NCBI RefSeq assembly: GCF_000208745.1
Contig: NC_030856.1
Coordinates: 15,171,949 to 15,235,948 of the forward strand
Length of the DNA: 64,000 nucleotides
Source: Theobroma cacao
Lineage: Eukaryota; Streptophyta; Magnoliopsida; Malvales; Malvaceae
Direction of reading: 5' to 3'
Both the position numbers and the translations under genes were made by a program. Positions 35,054 through 47,222 of the stretch are shown here, piece by piece. The notes beneath the pieces are model-generated. The model was not told where the DNA came from and made no database searches. It saw only the letters and a list, made by a program, of their open reading frames with translations. Numbering within the stretch: position 1 is the stretch's first letter; each line of letters begins with the position of its first letter.

Positions 35054-35964
35054 AATGAACAATACTTTGGTGCATTTTATAAAGCTAAAGCCCTCGTCAT
35101 TTATTTTGTCAAATGTAAAGGAAGATCTACAGAGACTTTTGGAGGATATGGAATGTATCTATTCTACTTTGGGATGTTCCACACACCAATTAGTGGAATT
35201 AGTGGGATTTATACTAAAGGATATGGCTAGAATATGGTTTATCTACCTCAAGAGAAATAGACCATCAGTGGTCAACTCCAATAAAATAAAAAGAATTTAT
35301 CCAAGCTTTTCTAGCTTGCTTATTACTTGAGAGCGTGAGAGACACTAAGGCACAGGAGTTTGAGATATTGGTCTAAACCTTAGACATGACGATGACGAAG
35401 TATGATGTCTACTTCACCCAACTATCAAGATATGCTCTTGACTTGGTCCTAACTAAGAAAAAGACAATCAAAGATTTATTAGGGAACTAATTAAGCTGCT
35501 ATTTAAAGTCCTCGCCACCTAGAGTTTTGCCTCCATGCAACAATGGTGGATGCGACTAGAATGATTAAAACTAGGAGAATAGAATCTAGACTAGAAAGAG
35601 GTAGGGTTCAAAAAGCTTAGACACAAGGCCAACTGAGCCAACAATATTCTAACGCGACTAGGAATCCAACATTTATACGCCATCAGAGTCATAAGGGAAC
35701 CACTCCTACGCACAGGCTGCCTAGAAACAATGATTCATTTAACCCATCTTCAAAACAAGAGTAGCCTAACAGAGCATTTAATTTAGGCCCTAAGCATAGG
35801 GTTGTTTTATGTAGTTACTGTAGGAAGGTAGATGGTGGATCGTGTCACATAGCAGTTGGGTTATGCTTTAGATACAGCCAATCTAGGCATTTGATGATGG
35901 ATTACCTAATGTAGAGGTAGTCAACAGAGGTTAACTTTGAATATGTGAGACAAGTGGCAACTAC
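35054..35964 (+). pseudogene. Ty3/gypsy gag remnant (Tekay-like), first part
   Basis: Translations show the capsid pattern of plant chromoviruses: DMECIYSTLGCSTHQLVELV, then a Trp-containing KDMARIW, an aligned QEFE block near 35350, and M-T-K-Y-D.. near 35400. A Cys-rich knuckle-like segment (CSYCRK...CFRYSQSRH) lies near 35812-35890. Frameshifts and stops are frequent. The frame is cut at 35964 by the C element and resumes at 40808. With one copy of the TSD removed, the Val-Ala-Thr codons continue in frame into Ile-Leu-Ser. Confidence 0.75.
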
Positions 35965-36058
35965 TGTTAGGAATTTTGAGAGTATGGTGCCCTAAAAAGC
36001 AAGTATATTCTCATGCTTAAATTCATTAAATTTATTTGTAATGAAAGTACATTTTGAT

Positions 36059-38855
36059 TGTCACGACTCAAATTCTGAGCCATGACCGACGCATGGGTCC
36101 CATGGACGTAATCCACTAAACCCAAACAAGCCTATTATTTATCTTACTTATAATTTCATCTATTATCACTAAGTCATATTTCATAACTTTGAATCAAAAT
36201 AGTGATATACCTTGCCAACTCGTACTGGCATTACTCATTTAAAATTTACATTAAGTTCATCTAAACAAAACAAAATAATACTCGACTTCCAGCAGAGGGA
36301 CTCGGATGAATATACAGCTATCGAATGCTAACACCTACCAAAAGATGGACACAGGTCTANNNNNNNNNNNNNNNNNNNNNNNNNNNNNNNNNNNNNNNNN
36401 NNNNNNNNNNNNNNNNNNNNNNNNNNNNNNNNNNNNNNNNNNNNNNNNNNNNNNNNNNNNNNNNNNNNNNNNNNNNNNNNNNNNNNNNNNNNNNNNNNNN
36501 NNNNNNNNNNNNNNNNNNNNNNNNNNNNNNNNNNNNNNNNNNNNNNNNNNNNNNNNNNNNNNNNNNNNNNNNNNNNNNNNNNNNNNNNNNNNNNNNNNNN
36601 NNNNNNNNNNNNNNNNNNNNNNNNNNNNNNNNNNNNNNNNNNNNNNNNNNNNNNNNNAAAAAGCCATCCTGCTAAACTAATAAAATCAACATAAAATTCA
36701 TGAAAATTCTCAAACTACAATGTGTCAAATTTCACGTACATTACAACCATAAATCATTGTCCATCAATTTGCTATAACACACATTTACATATGTATATAT
36801 ATATATATACATATATACCCATCATCATCATCTCACCAACCCATCATCATCATCACCAACTCATCATCATCATCACCAGCTCATGCACACTCCCTACTCG
36901 CGCATGGCTAGGTCATCACCAGGTTATGCGCACTCCCTACTCGCACATAATCGGGTCATCATCAGGTTATGAGCACTCCCTACTCGCACATAATCGGGTC
37001 ATCCTCAACTTATGCGTACTCCCTACTCGCACATAGCCGAGTCAACATAATTACACAACATTATATTCAAGCATATATGTATATCAACATAATGCAGCCA
37101 CATAGAAATCCATAATAACCACATTTCATAACATAAACATTTTCTCAAAAGCTTGTTCCCAAGGCATTCATTTTCATGAAAAATTTCATAAAATCATTCA
37201 AACACTTTGTTCAAAACAGTCATATTCCCAAAACAATTTTGATAAGCAATCCACTCGTAGGTGTCGAAAATTCAGATTCTGAGTGCACTCGGACTAATAG
37301 TCCTCAGGCGCAATTCCTTTACCTTTTCCGGACGTCTCACTACCTTGACAAATAACAAAGTTGAGGAATTTATTATATTGTCCCTAAATTGATATAAACT
37401 AATTTAAATTACTAATGCTTGATATGTAAATACAAAAATACGTGCGATTACCGCTTAATCGCGGTATCGATTAAATTCGACCGATCACCCAACTAATTGG
37501 CGATTATGTCCAAATCACCTCTAAATTAATTCATTTTTCCTCTAATACCTTAATTTACCACATACCATTTAAATAAATCCAAATTCAGCATTAGAACCCT
37601 CACAGTTCCTTATAGAAAAATTCGGTCATTTGGTGCACTAGCACTGAATTTTTTTTCTACATAACCGTTTCACCTGAATTCATCATTTTCCAAGGCATTT
37701 TCCTTGAAATAAAAACAATCCCCCATTGATATTCAGCCCTCATGGTTCGACCAACAAGGAACCCTAGAGAAATTGAATATTTCTTTTGTGTTGTTGTTCA
37801 TAACATGCTTAACTATCCCTAAACACTAACATAATCTAAAATCAAATTATTCCAACAACAATTCCTCTTCCATACCCATTATTCAGAATTGAATTCATCA
37901 TGATAACTCAATATTCAACCATGGAAATCAAGAACAAAAGCATGGGTAAGCTAGGTATCAAGGAGAATTAAAGAAATTTTAACTTACCTAGCTTGTTTCC
38001 TTGTTTTCTTCACTTTTTCTTTGAATTTTCACCTAGGTTTTCTTGTTTTTTTCCCTTTGTTCTTCCTTTTTTCTTGTTGCTGGTTGTCTAGGCCGAATAT
38101 GGTGAGAGAATTGGGGATTTAATGGGTTGATTTCCATAGAAAATAATAAAATAATCAAGCATGCCACGTGTCACATGCTTATTGGCCTAATTTTTAACTT
38201 TTTGACTCTTTCTTCTTAATTTTCCACCACAATCATTCTGGTATTTATCCAATCCTACCACATTTAAAATCCCTTGGTCTTGACAAGCTCTGGGGCAAAA
38301 AATTTACCGATTTGCCCCCGAGGTGAAAAAATTACGATTTTGCCCCTATACTCCGAAATGTATCGGAATCACATTATTTCTACTTTTCAACCTCAAATAA
38401 CACTAATATTGATCAATATTAACCAAATGGAGCAAAAAAATCATTTTTTTAAAAATTTTCGTTTAGTCCTCTAGTGGCAAAATTACCATTTTGCCCTTGT
38501 ACTCCAAAATACCAAGAATCATAATTTTTCACTGCTAAACATCATTTTATACTCCAATAATCATAATTATATTTCATATAATTATTCTTGGTCAAATGTG
38601 ATCAAATCTTGACTAGAAATCTCCATTTAATCATCAAATGGTAAAATGATTGTTTTGTCCCTAATCGGTCAATTTTCTTGATGGACTCCAAACTGGACCT
38701 TGAACTCCGAATCACTATTCTAAGCCATTCTGTGAGTTTCAAATTTTTCAATTTCGTCTTGGAATTTCTATTTGAACTAGTTCAAGGCTCGATTTAACTT
38801 AGTTATACCACTCGGTACAATACCGTCTTTTAATCGAGCTTGACAGGGTCTCACA
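36059..38855 (-). mobile_element. chimeric A/D LTR element, nested in C
   Basis: It begins TGTCACGAC at 36059 and ends GTCTCACA at 38855, with a perfect TSD ttgat (36054-36058 and 38856-38860). Copy A of family C (15270) shows the uninterrupted target. The left part (36059 to about 37250) is the reverse of family A's 3' half, including a four-unit VNTR at 36880-37040. The right part (about 37256-38855) is the reverse of family D as seen at 47223-48424. Because one TSD encloses both, it inserted as a single unit. Confidence 0.85.
36360..36657. other. assembly gap (298 N)
   Basis: Run of N inside the A-type half. Its flanks correspond to 10565 and 11335 of A copy 2, so the palindrome array is what is missing. 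Confidence 1.
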
Positions 38856-39583
38856 TTGATAATAAGACGAAGAGTTTGTTTTAGTTAGCATTCATTATCT
38901 AGTTATTAAGGTACCAAGATTCTATTGAGATATTAAAATACATTTGAATAAAGAGCCATACATAGGAGACATGTATTTTAATTGAATCTAAAAAATTGTT
39001 CACAACCATATAATAAAGTTGGTCACTTTATTATGTTAAAGTTGTAGTGTCTAGATTACTTCCAACGAAACGAATGTGATTCATTTCAAGGGAATGATGA
39101 GTCTCAAATCATCGAAATGGTTGACTTCGATTAATGGCACTTTAACATGAACTGGAATCATGTGAGAATCAAATTTAAGTTTTACCGTTACCTAAATCTT
39201 GATCTCACACTTATGCATTTGCTTATAATAGAAATGAAATCCTGATGGATAGTGGACTCATGTTTAATCTCCTTATAATCTTTGATTTACCATGACCATG
39301 ATCATCATAAAGCGTTGATCTAGACTCCGTATTTTGGGATTATAATCGAGATGAACATCTAGGAACATATATCCAGATAATGGAGTTCATAGCATTAACA
39401 TCACTTCTAGTGATTTCAAGAAGATTGGTGATTAATCTGGGCCCAGTGGATTGATGAATTAGCTACTCATCACTTCTGGATACTCAAAAGTTTAGATCTA
39501 GAGTATTGAATCACTAATTTGATGAAATTTGAGACTAGGGGACAAAATTGACATAAAGGGTAAAACGATAATTTCACTTTTTN

Positions 39584-39865
39584 TAGCATGCAAACATGTT
39601 ATCCACAACATGTATGTCATGACAAGTATTTTATAGAGTTAGGCTTGACATCTTCTCCCCTACTTGGATCAACCATATGATCCTTTTTCATGACTGATTT
39701 CGACATCCGACTAAATATTAATATTTTAATATTATTTCATTAATAAAATATTATTTTATTCTAAAAATTTTATCTTGTTTCTTTGGTTCCCAAAGTTCCT
39801 TATTATGCCTCAATTCGCATCCGATCAACTTTATTTATCACCATATCAAAATATGGGGCATTTCA
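39584..39865 (-). mobile_element. D-variant head joined to F head, inside C copy B
   Basis: 39584-39650 is the reverse of the D-variant start seen at 63545-63615 (ends ..GGCTTGACA). 39651-39865 is the reverse of the F 5' module (compare 15848-16200), ending at TTTCA before C resumes. The D piece appears to be inserted in F and its other end is lost at the N at 39583. Confidence 0.6.
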
Positions 39866-40807
39866 GAATATCTATGTTCAAATAGATTCCCTACTTAGCT
39901 TCGTAGAATTCAACTTGTTTAAGTTGGAATGCATATTTTAATTTGTTTAATTAAATTGTGTACAAAAAAGGCAGCTTTAACATTTTTGTCTTAATTTAGA
40001 GAAGAAAACATATTTGTCTCAATTTAGACAAGATAAAATATTTTTTTGTCTTAAATTAAGATAATTTTAGGAAGATTCTTGCAAAATGAATCTAGAAATC
40101 CATGTTGATAAAAGAGACTCCATGTTTGACTTTTACTTTTTTATTTATTATTAATTCTTTTAAATAAAGATGGATAAAAATAAAATAAGAGTTATTATTC
40201 AATGAGGAGTTTTATTTTATCAAGAACTCTAAATGATAATTAAGAATTAAATTATTTATTCTTTAATATTTATTTTGATAATTATGGAGCATGTTTGATG
40301 TTTTCATAACTCTAAATGGATGGTCAAGATTAAACCTTTGAAGCAAGAGTTTTAATAAAAAGAGAAAAGATTGAAAGAAAATGTGAGAACGTACTTTTTC
40401 TTTTAAAAACAAAAGTTTCAGCCATCTCTTCTCTTTTCCTCCTCCAAGCTTTTCCAAAGAAAAAAGAATAACATCGGTTGCCATCTTGTAGCCTTGCATT
40501 CCACACCTTGTCCACTCAAGGTTCAAGTTGAAAGTATTCTTGAAGAATAAGTGGTAAACTTATTTGGTCGAGAAATCATTCATTGGTATGGTGGTGTCTA
40601 AAAATAAGAATCTCAAAATAAAGGTATGATTTTTCTTACTTAATAGATTCTTATTTTATTTTTTGATGTGATTATATTGCTTGCAATAATAATAATGTGC
40701 ATTTCCGCTTGTGTAATTGGATTGCTTTCTTCCTTTATAAAACGAAATTTTTTTTGAAATCCATACTTTACACAATCACATTAATTCACTAAGATCCTAC
40801 TCCAACA

Positions 40808-41290
40808 ACTATCTTGAGTAGAACGGCACAAACTGGTAAGAATGTCAAAGGTGATAAGGGCAAGGGTATAGCCTCATCATCTTGGGGTAGATCAACATAG
40901 CCGGCTAATGAAAGTGGAGGTCAAGCAAAATTTTTCATTTTGATACCATAAGATACTTAGACTTCCAATGCGGTGGGCACAAGTACCCTTCCTATTTGTG
41001 GTACAGAAGCTTTAGTTTTTTTTTATCTCGGATCAAAACATTCCTTTGTGTCACCACACTTTGTGCTAAAGCTGGATTAGTTTTGTTGTAACATAGAGGA
41101 ACCCCCAATTTTGACTACTCTCTTAAAAAAAATATTTGTGGCAGAGTATGTAAATAAGTTCTGTGTGGTTTGCATCAAGGATAAAGACATGTTAGTAGAC
41201 TTAGTATTGCTGCTAACTTTGGATTTTGATGTAATTTTGGGAATGGACTAGTTACTGTCCTTCTTTACTGAGGTAAACCGTTACAGCAAG
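40808..41290 (+). pseudogene. gypsy gag C-terminus and protease
   Basis: After the C insertion the frame reads ILSRTAQTGKNVKGDKGKGI. A protease-like segment follows (TSNAV, then PICGTEALV.FYLGSKHSFV near 40960-41050), in which the expected catalytic Asp of D-S/T-G is replaced by the LGSKHS reading. Next comes LTLDFDVILGMD near 41215, typical of chromovirus polyproteins. Several stops are present. Confidence 0.65.
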
Positions 41291-42800
41291 TTGGTGAAGT
41301 TTAAGTTCCTAGAGGAACCTTCGTTTGTGATTTACAAGCACGACAGTCCAATGTTTATGGGAGTTGTGTTGGATAGCACTGCTAGACAAACACAAAGGCA
41401 AAAAAGCCAAGGGTACTTAATGATGATAGAAGACATTTCAATAAATGACATGAGTATGGATTACATACCAGTAGTAGGTGAGTATTTGGCTGTATTTATA
41501 AGGGAATTACCTAGATTTCCTCTCGAGGGGGAGATTGAGTTTTATATTGATTTGATTCTTAAAACGAAGCCAATTTTATCATCTTTATCGAACGGTAACT
41601 AAATTATGGGAGCTTAAGTAGCAATTTGAGGATTTGTTGAACAAAGGCTTTATACGCCTGAATGTTTTGCCTTGGGGAGTTCGGTGCTATTCATAAAGAA
41701 TTAAGATGGTATCCTCCAATTGTGCATTGACTACTGACAGCTTAATAAGGTAATAGTAAAGAATAAATATTCACTCTCGAAGATTGATGATTTATTTGAC
41801 CAGTTGTAAGGTGCATTGTGCTTTTCGAAGATTGACTTGCGCTCTAGGTATCACAAGTTGAAATATGAGAGAGTGATACACCCAAGACCATGTTTCGCAC
41901 ATGCTACAGGCATTATGAATTTTACTGATGTCATTTGGACTCAATAATGCCCTTGTAGTCTTAATGGACTTGATGAATAAGGTTTTTTGGGTGTATTTGG
42001 ACAAATTTGTGATCGTGTTCCTAAATGACATATTGGTCTATTCCAAGAGCACGGAGGAACATGCATTGCATTTGAAAATTACGCTCTAAACCCTGAGAAA
42101 ACAACAATTGTATGCTAAGTTTTTGAAATGCGAATTCTAGTTGAATAAAGCCGGTTTATTGAGACACGTTGTGTCTGAACAAGGGGTACAAGTCAATCCT
42201 AGTAAAGTAGAAGTTGTGGAGAATTGGCCTAATCCAACATTTATAACAAAAGTTAGAAGTTTTCTAGGTTTAGCCAAATATTACAAACATTTTGTACAAG
42301 ACTTGTCTAAGATCACATCCTTTTTGACAAGACTAACACAAAAAAGAGTTAAGTTCAACTAGTCTGATGCATGTGAGGCTAGTTTCCAAAGGTTTAAGTC
42401 TATCTCACTTTAATGCCAGTGTTAAGCCTGTTGTGTGGATCCGATGGCTATACCATGTATTGCAATGCATCACAGATTGGACTAGGTTGCATATTGATGA
42501 AACACAAGAAAGTCATAGCATACGCTTCCCGACAACTAAAGAGGCATGAGCAGAACTATCCTATGCACAACTTAGAGCTGGTAGCAATTATATTCACTTT
42601 GAAAATGTGGCGCATTATCTTTATGGTGAGACCTACGAGATATATATCGATCACAATAGTCTAAAGTATATATTTCAGTAGAGGGATTTGAATCTAAAAT
42701 AGTGTAAGTTGTTATAGTTGATAAAAGACTATGACTGCACCATACTCTACCATACTGGTAAAGCAAATGTGGTGGCAACTTGAGCTAAAAACTGATAGGG
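41291..42800 (+). pseudogene. gypsy reverse transcriptase and RNase H
   Basis: RT landmarks are FSKIDLRSRYH near 41825, and FLNDILVYS near 42020, where the usual FIDDILVYS has its first catalytic Asp changed to Asn. Then come VSEQGVQVNPSKVE and VRSFLGLAKYY near 42165-42285. RNase H follows: [12 protein letters not shown] (Asp to Asn at the expected catalytic position) and [18 protein letters not shown] near 42440-42560, then the ILV.QMW end near 42760. Numerous stops at Gln and Trp codons and frameshifts make it inactive. Confidence 0.85.
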
Positions 42801-43139
42801 AGTTTAGCGTATGTGACAGTAGAAAGACAATCTCTAATGTAGAGTTTGTATGATCTGGGCAATGTGGGAGTACACTTTGAGGTTAATAATTTGAACGCCT
42901 TGTTGGCTCATTCAAAATTAGACCAATGATTTTAGATTGGATTAAAGCCGCCTAAGACCAAGAAAAATATTTGATGAAAATATTTGAGGACATGAGTGAA
43001 GATAAAGCTCGAGACTTTGTTTACAACATTGATGATTTAATGAGATATCGATCACGAGTTTACATGCTGAATATAGATGGTTTAAGAAATAAGATTTTGG
43101 AAGAGGCTTATGTAATAGCCTATGCGACACATGCAGGAA

Positions 43140-44218
43140 CCATATCATGATTTAAAATATGTTTATTGGTGGCTCAAATTAAAGAGATACGTGCCTGAAT
43201 ATGTCTCTAAGTGTTGAATATGTCAGCAAGTGAAAGCTGAACATTAGAGACCTTTGGGATTATTGTAACTGTTACCAATACTCAAGTCGAAGTGGGAACA
43301 TGTGGCCATGGACTTTATAATAGGTTTTCCATGAGTTAAGGGTGGCTACAATGGCATTTAGGTGATAATTGATCAATTAACTAAAGCAGCCCACTTCTTG
43401 CCAATCAAGACTAAGTATGAAGTAGTTCAGTACGCCTAGATTTATATTAATGAGATTGTAATGGTACATGATATTTTGGCAACAATAGTGTCCAACAAAG
43501 GACTGTAGTTCACAAGGCAATTTTAGAGGAAATTGCAAGAGGCTTTAGGCATAAGGTTAGACTTATTACGGCTTTCCAACCACAAGTGAATGACCAATTC
43601 AAGCGCAACATTTAGACACTCGAGGATATGTTAAGAGCAACTGCGCTAGAGTTTAAAATCTCATGGGACCATTGTTTGCCTTTGGCTGAGTTTGCTTATA
43701 ATAACTACTATCAAGCCATAATTGGTATGACACCATATGAAGCTTTGTATCAGCAAAGATATAAATCACTTATTGGTTAGCTTGAAGTTGGGGAATAGAA
43801 ACTCTTAGGATTGAAAATAATCCAAAAAGTTGTATATGTGATTCACGAGAAAATGTTAACGGCTCAAAGTCACCAAAAATCTTACACCAATAATACCTGC
43901 TGACTTTTGGAGTTCAAAGTTGGTGACAATGCTTTTGAAAATTTCACCAACCAAAGGAGTTAAAAGATTCAAAAAGAAAAGGAACCTATGCTCTAAATAC
44001 ATCGAACCCTTTAAGGTGTTAAAGCACATTGGCGCAGTTGCTTATCACTTGGCATTACTGCCACATTTGTCTGAAGTTCATCTGGTTTTCCATATATCCA
44101 TGCTTAGGAAGTATGTTCCCAATCTTTCGCATGTTATTCAATATAGCAAGGTCCAATTGGAAAACAGACTTAATTATGAGGGGCAGCTCGTAGTCATATT
44201 AGATCAGCAAGTAGAACG
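43140..44218 (+). pseudogene. gypsy integrase and start of chromodomain
   Basis: KRYVPEYVSKC.ICQQVKAEH near 43183-43245 is the integrase zinc part. WEHVAMDFIIGFP (first catalytic Asp) lies near 43292, TKAAHFLPIKTKYE near 43380, and an eroded DD..E core follows. An open stretch 43920-44218 carries the GPF-like YIEPFKVLKHIG and FHISMLRKYVPN motif that precede the chromodomain. The frame is interrupted at 44223 by a B solo LTR and resumes at 45761. Confidence 0.8.
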
Positions 44219-44223
44219 GCTTC

Positions 44224-45760
44224 TGATAACTCTATGATATAGAGTTATTTGAGCTTAATTTTGATAATAATTTGGCTAGATTTTTGTAGTAATGCATAAA
44301 AATTAGCAGGTTTTATTTAATTATTTTAAATTAGTTATTTTAGGTGAGTCAATCTAATTTTGGTTAATTTTATGCTTAATTTGGTGTTAATATGATTAAG
44401 ATAGGTTGTTATTGATTTATTTGTGCTTTTATAGGTGTGATGAGAGAAGATTTTTAATGGAAGAAGGAGAGCAATTTCGAGGTTCAGACTTCCAATTCAT
44501 ATGTTTCGGTATTTTGACCATAACTTTCTCTACAGAGCTCCAAATAAAGCGATTCTTGAACCATTGAAAACCTAAGAGAAAGATATACAATTTGATATTT
44601 ACCAATTCACCTAGCCTAGCTTGTAGGATGGTCAAAAATCTTATTAAAGTTGACACATTGTAGCAGTCCTAAAGCAATTACGATTTTTATTAATTATTTT
44701 GGCAAAACTGCGACTTACATAGTTTGATGAGGAAATCCCATCTAAAATTGACTTCTTTCTTCACCCAACTTGGCCTAACTTCAAAGCCTATAAAAAGAAC
44801 CTTTCAGAGGACTTAAGGGAGGAGAAAAACACCAGATTGACATTTGAGAGTCAAGGCATAGAGCCATTGAAGCTAAGAAGAATTTGAAGAATTCAAGGAG
44901 ATTTAGAGATCAAGAATACAATTCTTGAGTTTTTATATATTTTCTTTAATGCTCTTATTTTCTTGGTTTTGATTTTAATGTTTAGATTTTATTCGATGCT
45001 GATGTGTGACTTGATGGGGAACTAAATTTTTAATCTAAGATTATGATTGAACTCAATATATAGTCTGAATTATTTATCTCTCTTTTACTTATATTTGATG
45101 GATTTAAGTTGTTTATTTTATTCTGCTCTTAATGCTTCTAATTGTTTAATCACCAATTAGATTGAATTGGAAACCTAGGTTAAACCTTGACGAAGGAGAT
45201 TTAGGTAGACCTTGAATAAAATAGCGTATGATCAAATGCACTTAGTTGATTAGGTGATTTGATTTGCATATAGGGTAGACATACACTTATAAGCCATACT
45301 AGCCAAAATTAGAGCACAAACTTAATAAATCTTTCTTCAATTTAATTTGCATAGACATATAATAAATTAATTGGGAGAGATATTTTTACAAGAAACTCGA
45401 TAGAGACTTGTAAATAATTTAGGACTCTAGGTTAGCAACTTGATCCATTAAACTAAGTTGAGAGAGAGAGACAATAATTAGATAAAGTATTAAGGGATAT
45501 CATAATCTTAGGTCTGGTAGTCATTCACATTTAATAAAGTAAATTTACTAATAGATTTTAGAATAAGTTTTAGTTTTCGTTATTAGTTTATTAATTTAAA
45601 TTTTCCTTTTAATTTTAATTTGTTTAGATAAAATTAAGGTGTGTTAGTTTGAGTAGTTAACTATAAGGATTAATTCAATTCTCTGTAAGATCGACACTCT
45701 ACTCATATCTATATTAACTTTGCAATACATACACTTGTGTGAGTAGAAAATTCAACAGCA
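44224..45760 (+). mobile_element. solo LTR, family B, inside gypsy chromodomain
   Basis: It starts TGATAACTC and ends TTCAACAGCA, 1537 bp, with a perfect TSD gcttc (44219-44223 and 45761-45765). It is highly similar to 7929-9456 throughout. The 10-bp inverted repeat at the 5' end is intact, although its 3-base loop differs (gat instead of tat). Confidence 0.92.
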
Positions 45761-45890
45761 GCTTCGTTCCAAGGATATTGCTATGGTAAAAGTATTGTGG
45801 CATAGCCATTTGGTTGAGGAAGCCACATGGGAACTCAAGGAGGAAATGAGAGAAAAAGATCCCCATCTCTTTAAGGTTTAAAATATTTGT
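45761..45890 (+). pseudogene. gypsy chromodomain, distal part
   Basis: Downstream of the B solo LTR the frame reads MVKVLWHSHLVEEATWELKE, the classic chromodomain core of Tekay/Del-type plant chromoviruses, ending in a stop near 45880. Together with 43920-44218 this identifies the lineage. Confidence 0.8.
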
Positions 45891-45945
45891 AATATGTGGT
45901 GTACGATATAAATTTGAGAATGAATTTCTTATAAGGAAGGGAGAA

Positions 45946-46889
45946 TGTAACACCCTTAATTTTTCAATATAAATTATGGAGAATGAACTAGAATTTGTAA
46001 ATAGATTTAAGGACCTTGATGATGTGTTAAATATGTTGAGTGTACAGACACTTAGGCAAAATTTTATGAACATATTTGGTAAATCTTAAAGTTTGATAGA
46101 TTTGATCATATAATTGAGTATATGTATGAAGGATTTCAAGTAATACAAAAGATTTGAGGTGTTATGATGGATGGGAATTGAATTGGAGGCCTTCAGAACA
46201 AATTTGGAGACTTAAAGAAGTGAAAATATGGAAATTGGGCATGATGAAAAATGAGCAAGATGAAGCTTTTAACGATAAAATCGCGAAATCTATTGATAGA
46301 TGATCAAACAGGAAAAAAAAGAAAGAAGGTGAAGGCACAATTTATCAAAAGATTCGAAGAATCTATCAATAAATGAAGGTCAACACTTAAAATTTTTAAA
46401 GGGATTTATAGATAAACACCTCCCATCTATCGATAGATCGCCCCAAAAACACAAAAATAAAATATGAAGAAGGCATTATTTGCCTTAGAACAAAAGAGGA
46501 AAACCCCTTCTTTCTCTAAATCCCAGAACCCTAACCTATAAAACAAAATTTTGGAGCTATTTTGAGTAGATTAGAGATTATGAAATGCTTCTAGAGCTTT
46601 GGTGAGATTTTCACCCTTGAGTTTGATGGGGATTTTGAGCTGAGATTTGAGCCACCCAGCCACTAAGAGAAAATTGGAGCTATTTAACTCCTTGGTACGC
46701 TGAAGGATGGTTAGAGGCTAAGAATTGAAGCTTGGCAGTGTAACACTCCTTCGACTACCACTATGAGTGGGTTATTTTGAAATTGCATGTGATGCATAAC
46801 GCATTGTTAAATGCATTGCCATGGTTCTAGAATAGAAATTGTATGTACATAATTTGTAAGATGAACGTGCCTAGACTAGAGAATATATA
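45946..46889 (+). mobile_element. 3' LTR of the gypsy element
   Basis: A purine-rich tract (about 45933-45945, ending GGGAGAA) is followed by TGTAACACCC, a typical Tekay LTR start. Inside are 'atctatcgatagat'-type palindromes (46289, 46363, 46420). It has no coding content. The end is set only by the A-type fragment that starts at 46890. Confidence 0.7.
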
Positions 46890-47222
46890 TGTCACGACAC
46901 AATTTCCCGGGCCATGACCGGTGCATGAGCTCAATGAGCAGAGCTCACTAAGCCCAAGCAAGCCTATCCATTTACCTTTGCTTAACAAATTTATCATATC
47001 ATGCATACACACACACTTTTTTTTTTCGGGTGTGAACATAGCCAAAACACAATGGCATTATCGATAATAATATACATGCACTATACCAGTCATGTATTTA
47101 GCAATTTACATTGCATACACATATTCACATTGTTAGATTGTATTCATAATACAAAAGGAACCATGACTTCCAGCAGAGACATTTACAATAAAAGGGATTA
47201 CTATCGAATGCCAGACACATAC
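46890..47222 (-). mobile_element. LTR family A fragment
   Basis: It begins TGTCACGACAC and matches the first 330 bp of A copy 2 (reverse orientation). It stops where a D element starts. Confidence 0.7.

Larger units (their letters stand above)
35965..40807 (+). mobile_element. LTR family C copy B inside gypsy gag, with nested insertions
   Basis: It starts TGTTAGGAATTTT at 35965 and ends CTCCAACA at 40807. Flanking 5-mers are actac (35960-35964) and actat (40808-40812), one mismatch. The gag frame continues across the junction. Nested in it are the A/D chimeric element (36059-38855) and pieces of D and F (39584-39865), with an N at 39583. Without these, about 1.7 kb of LTR-like sequence remains and no protein, so it is best read as a solo LTR. 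Confidence 0.8.
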
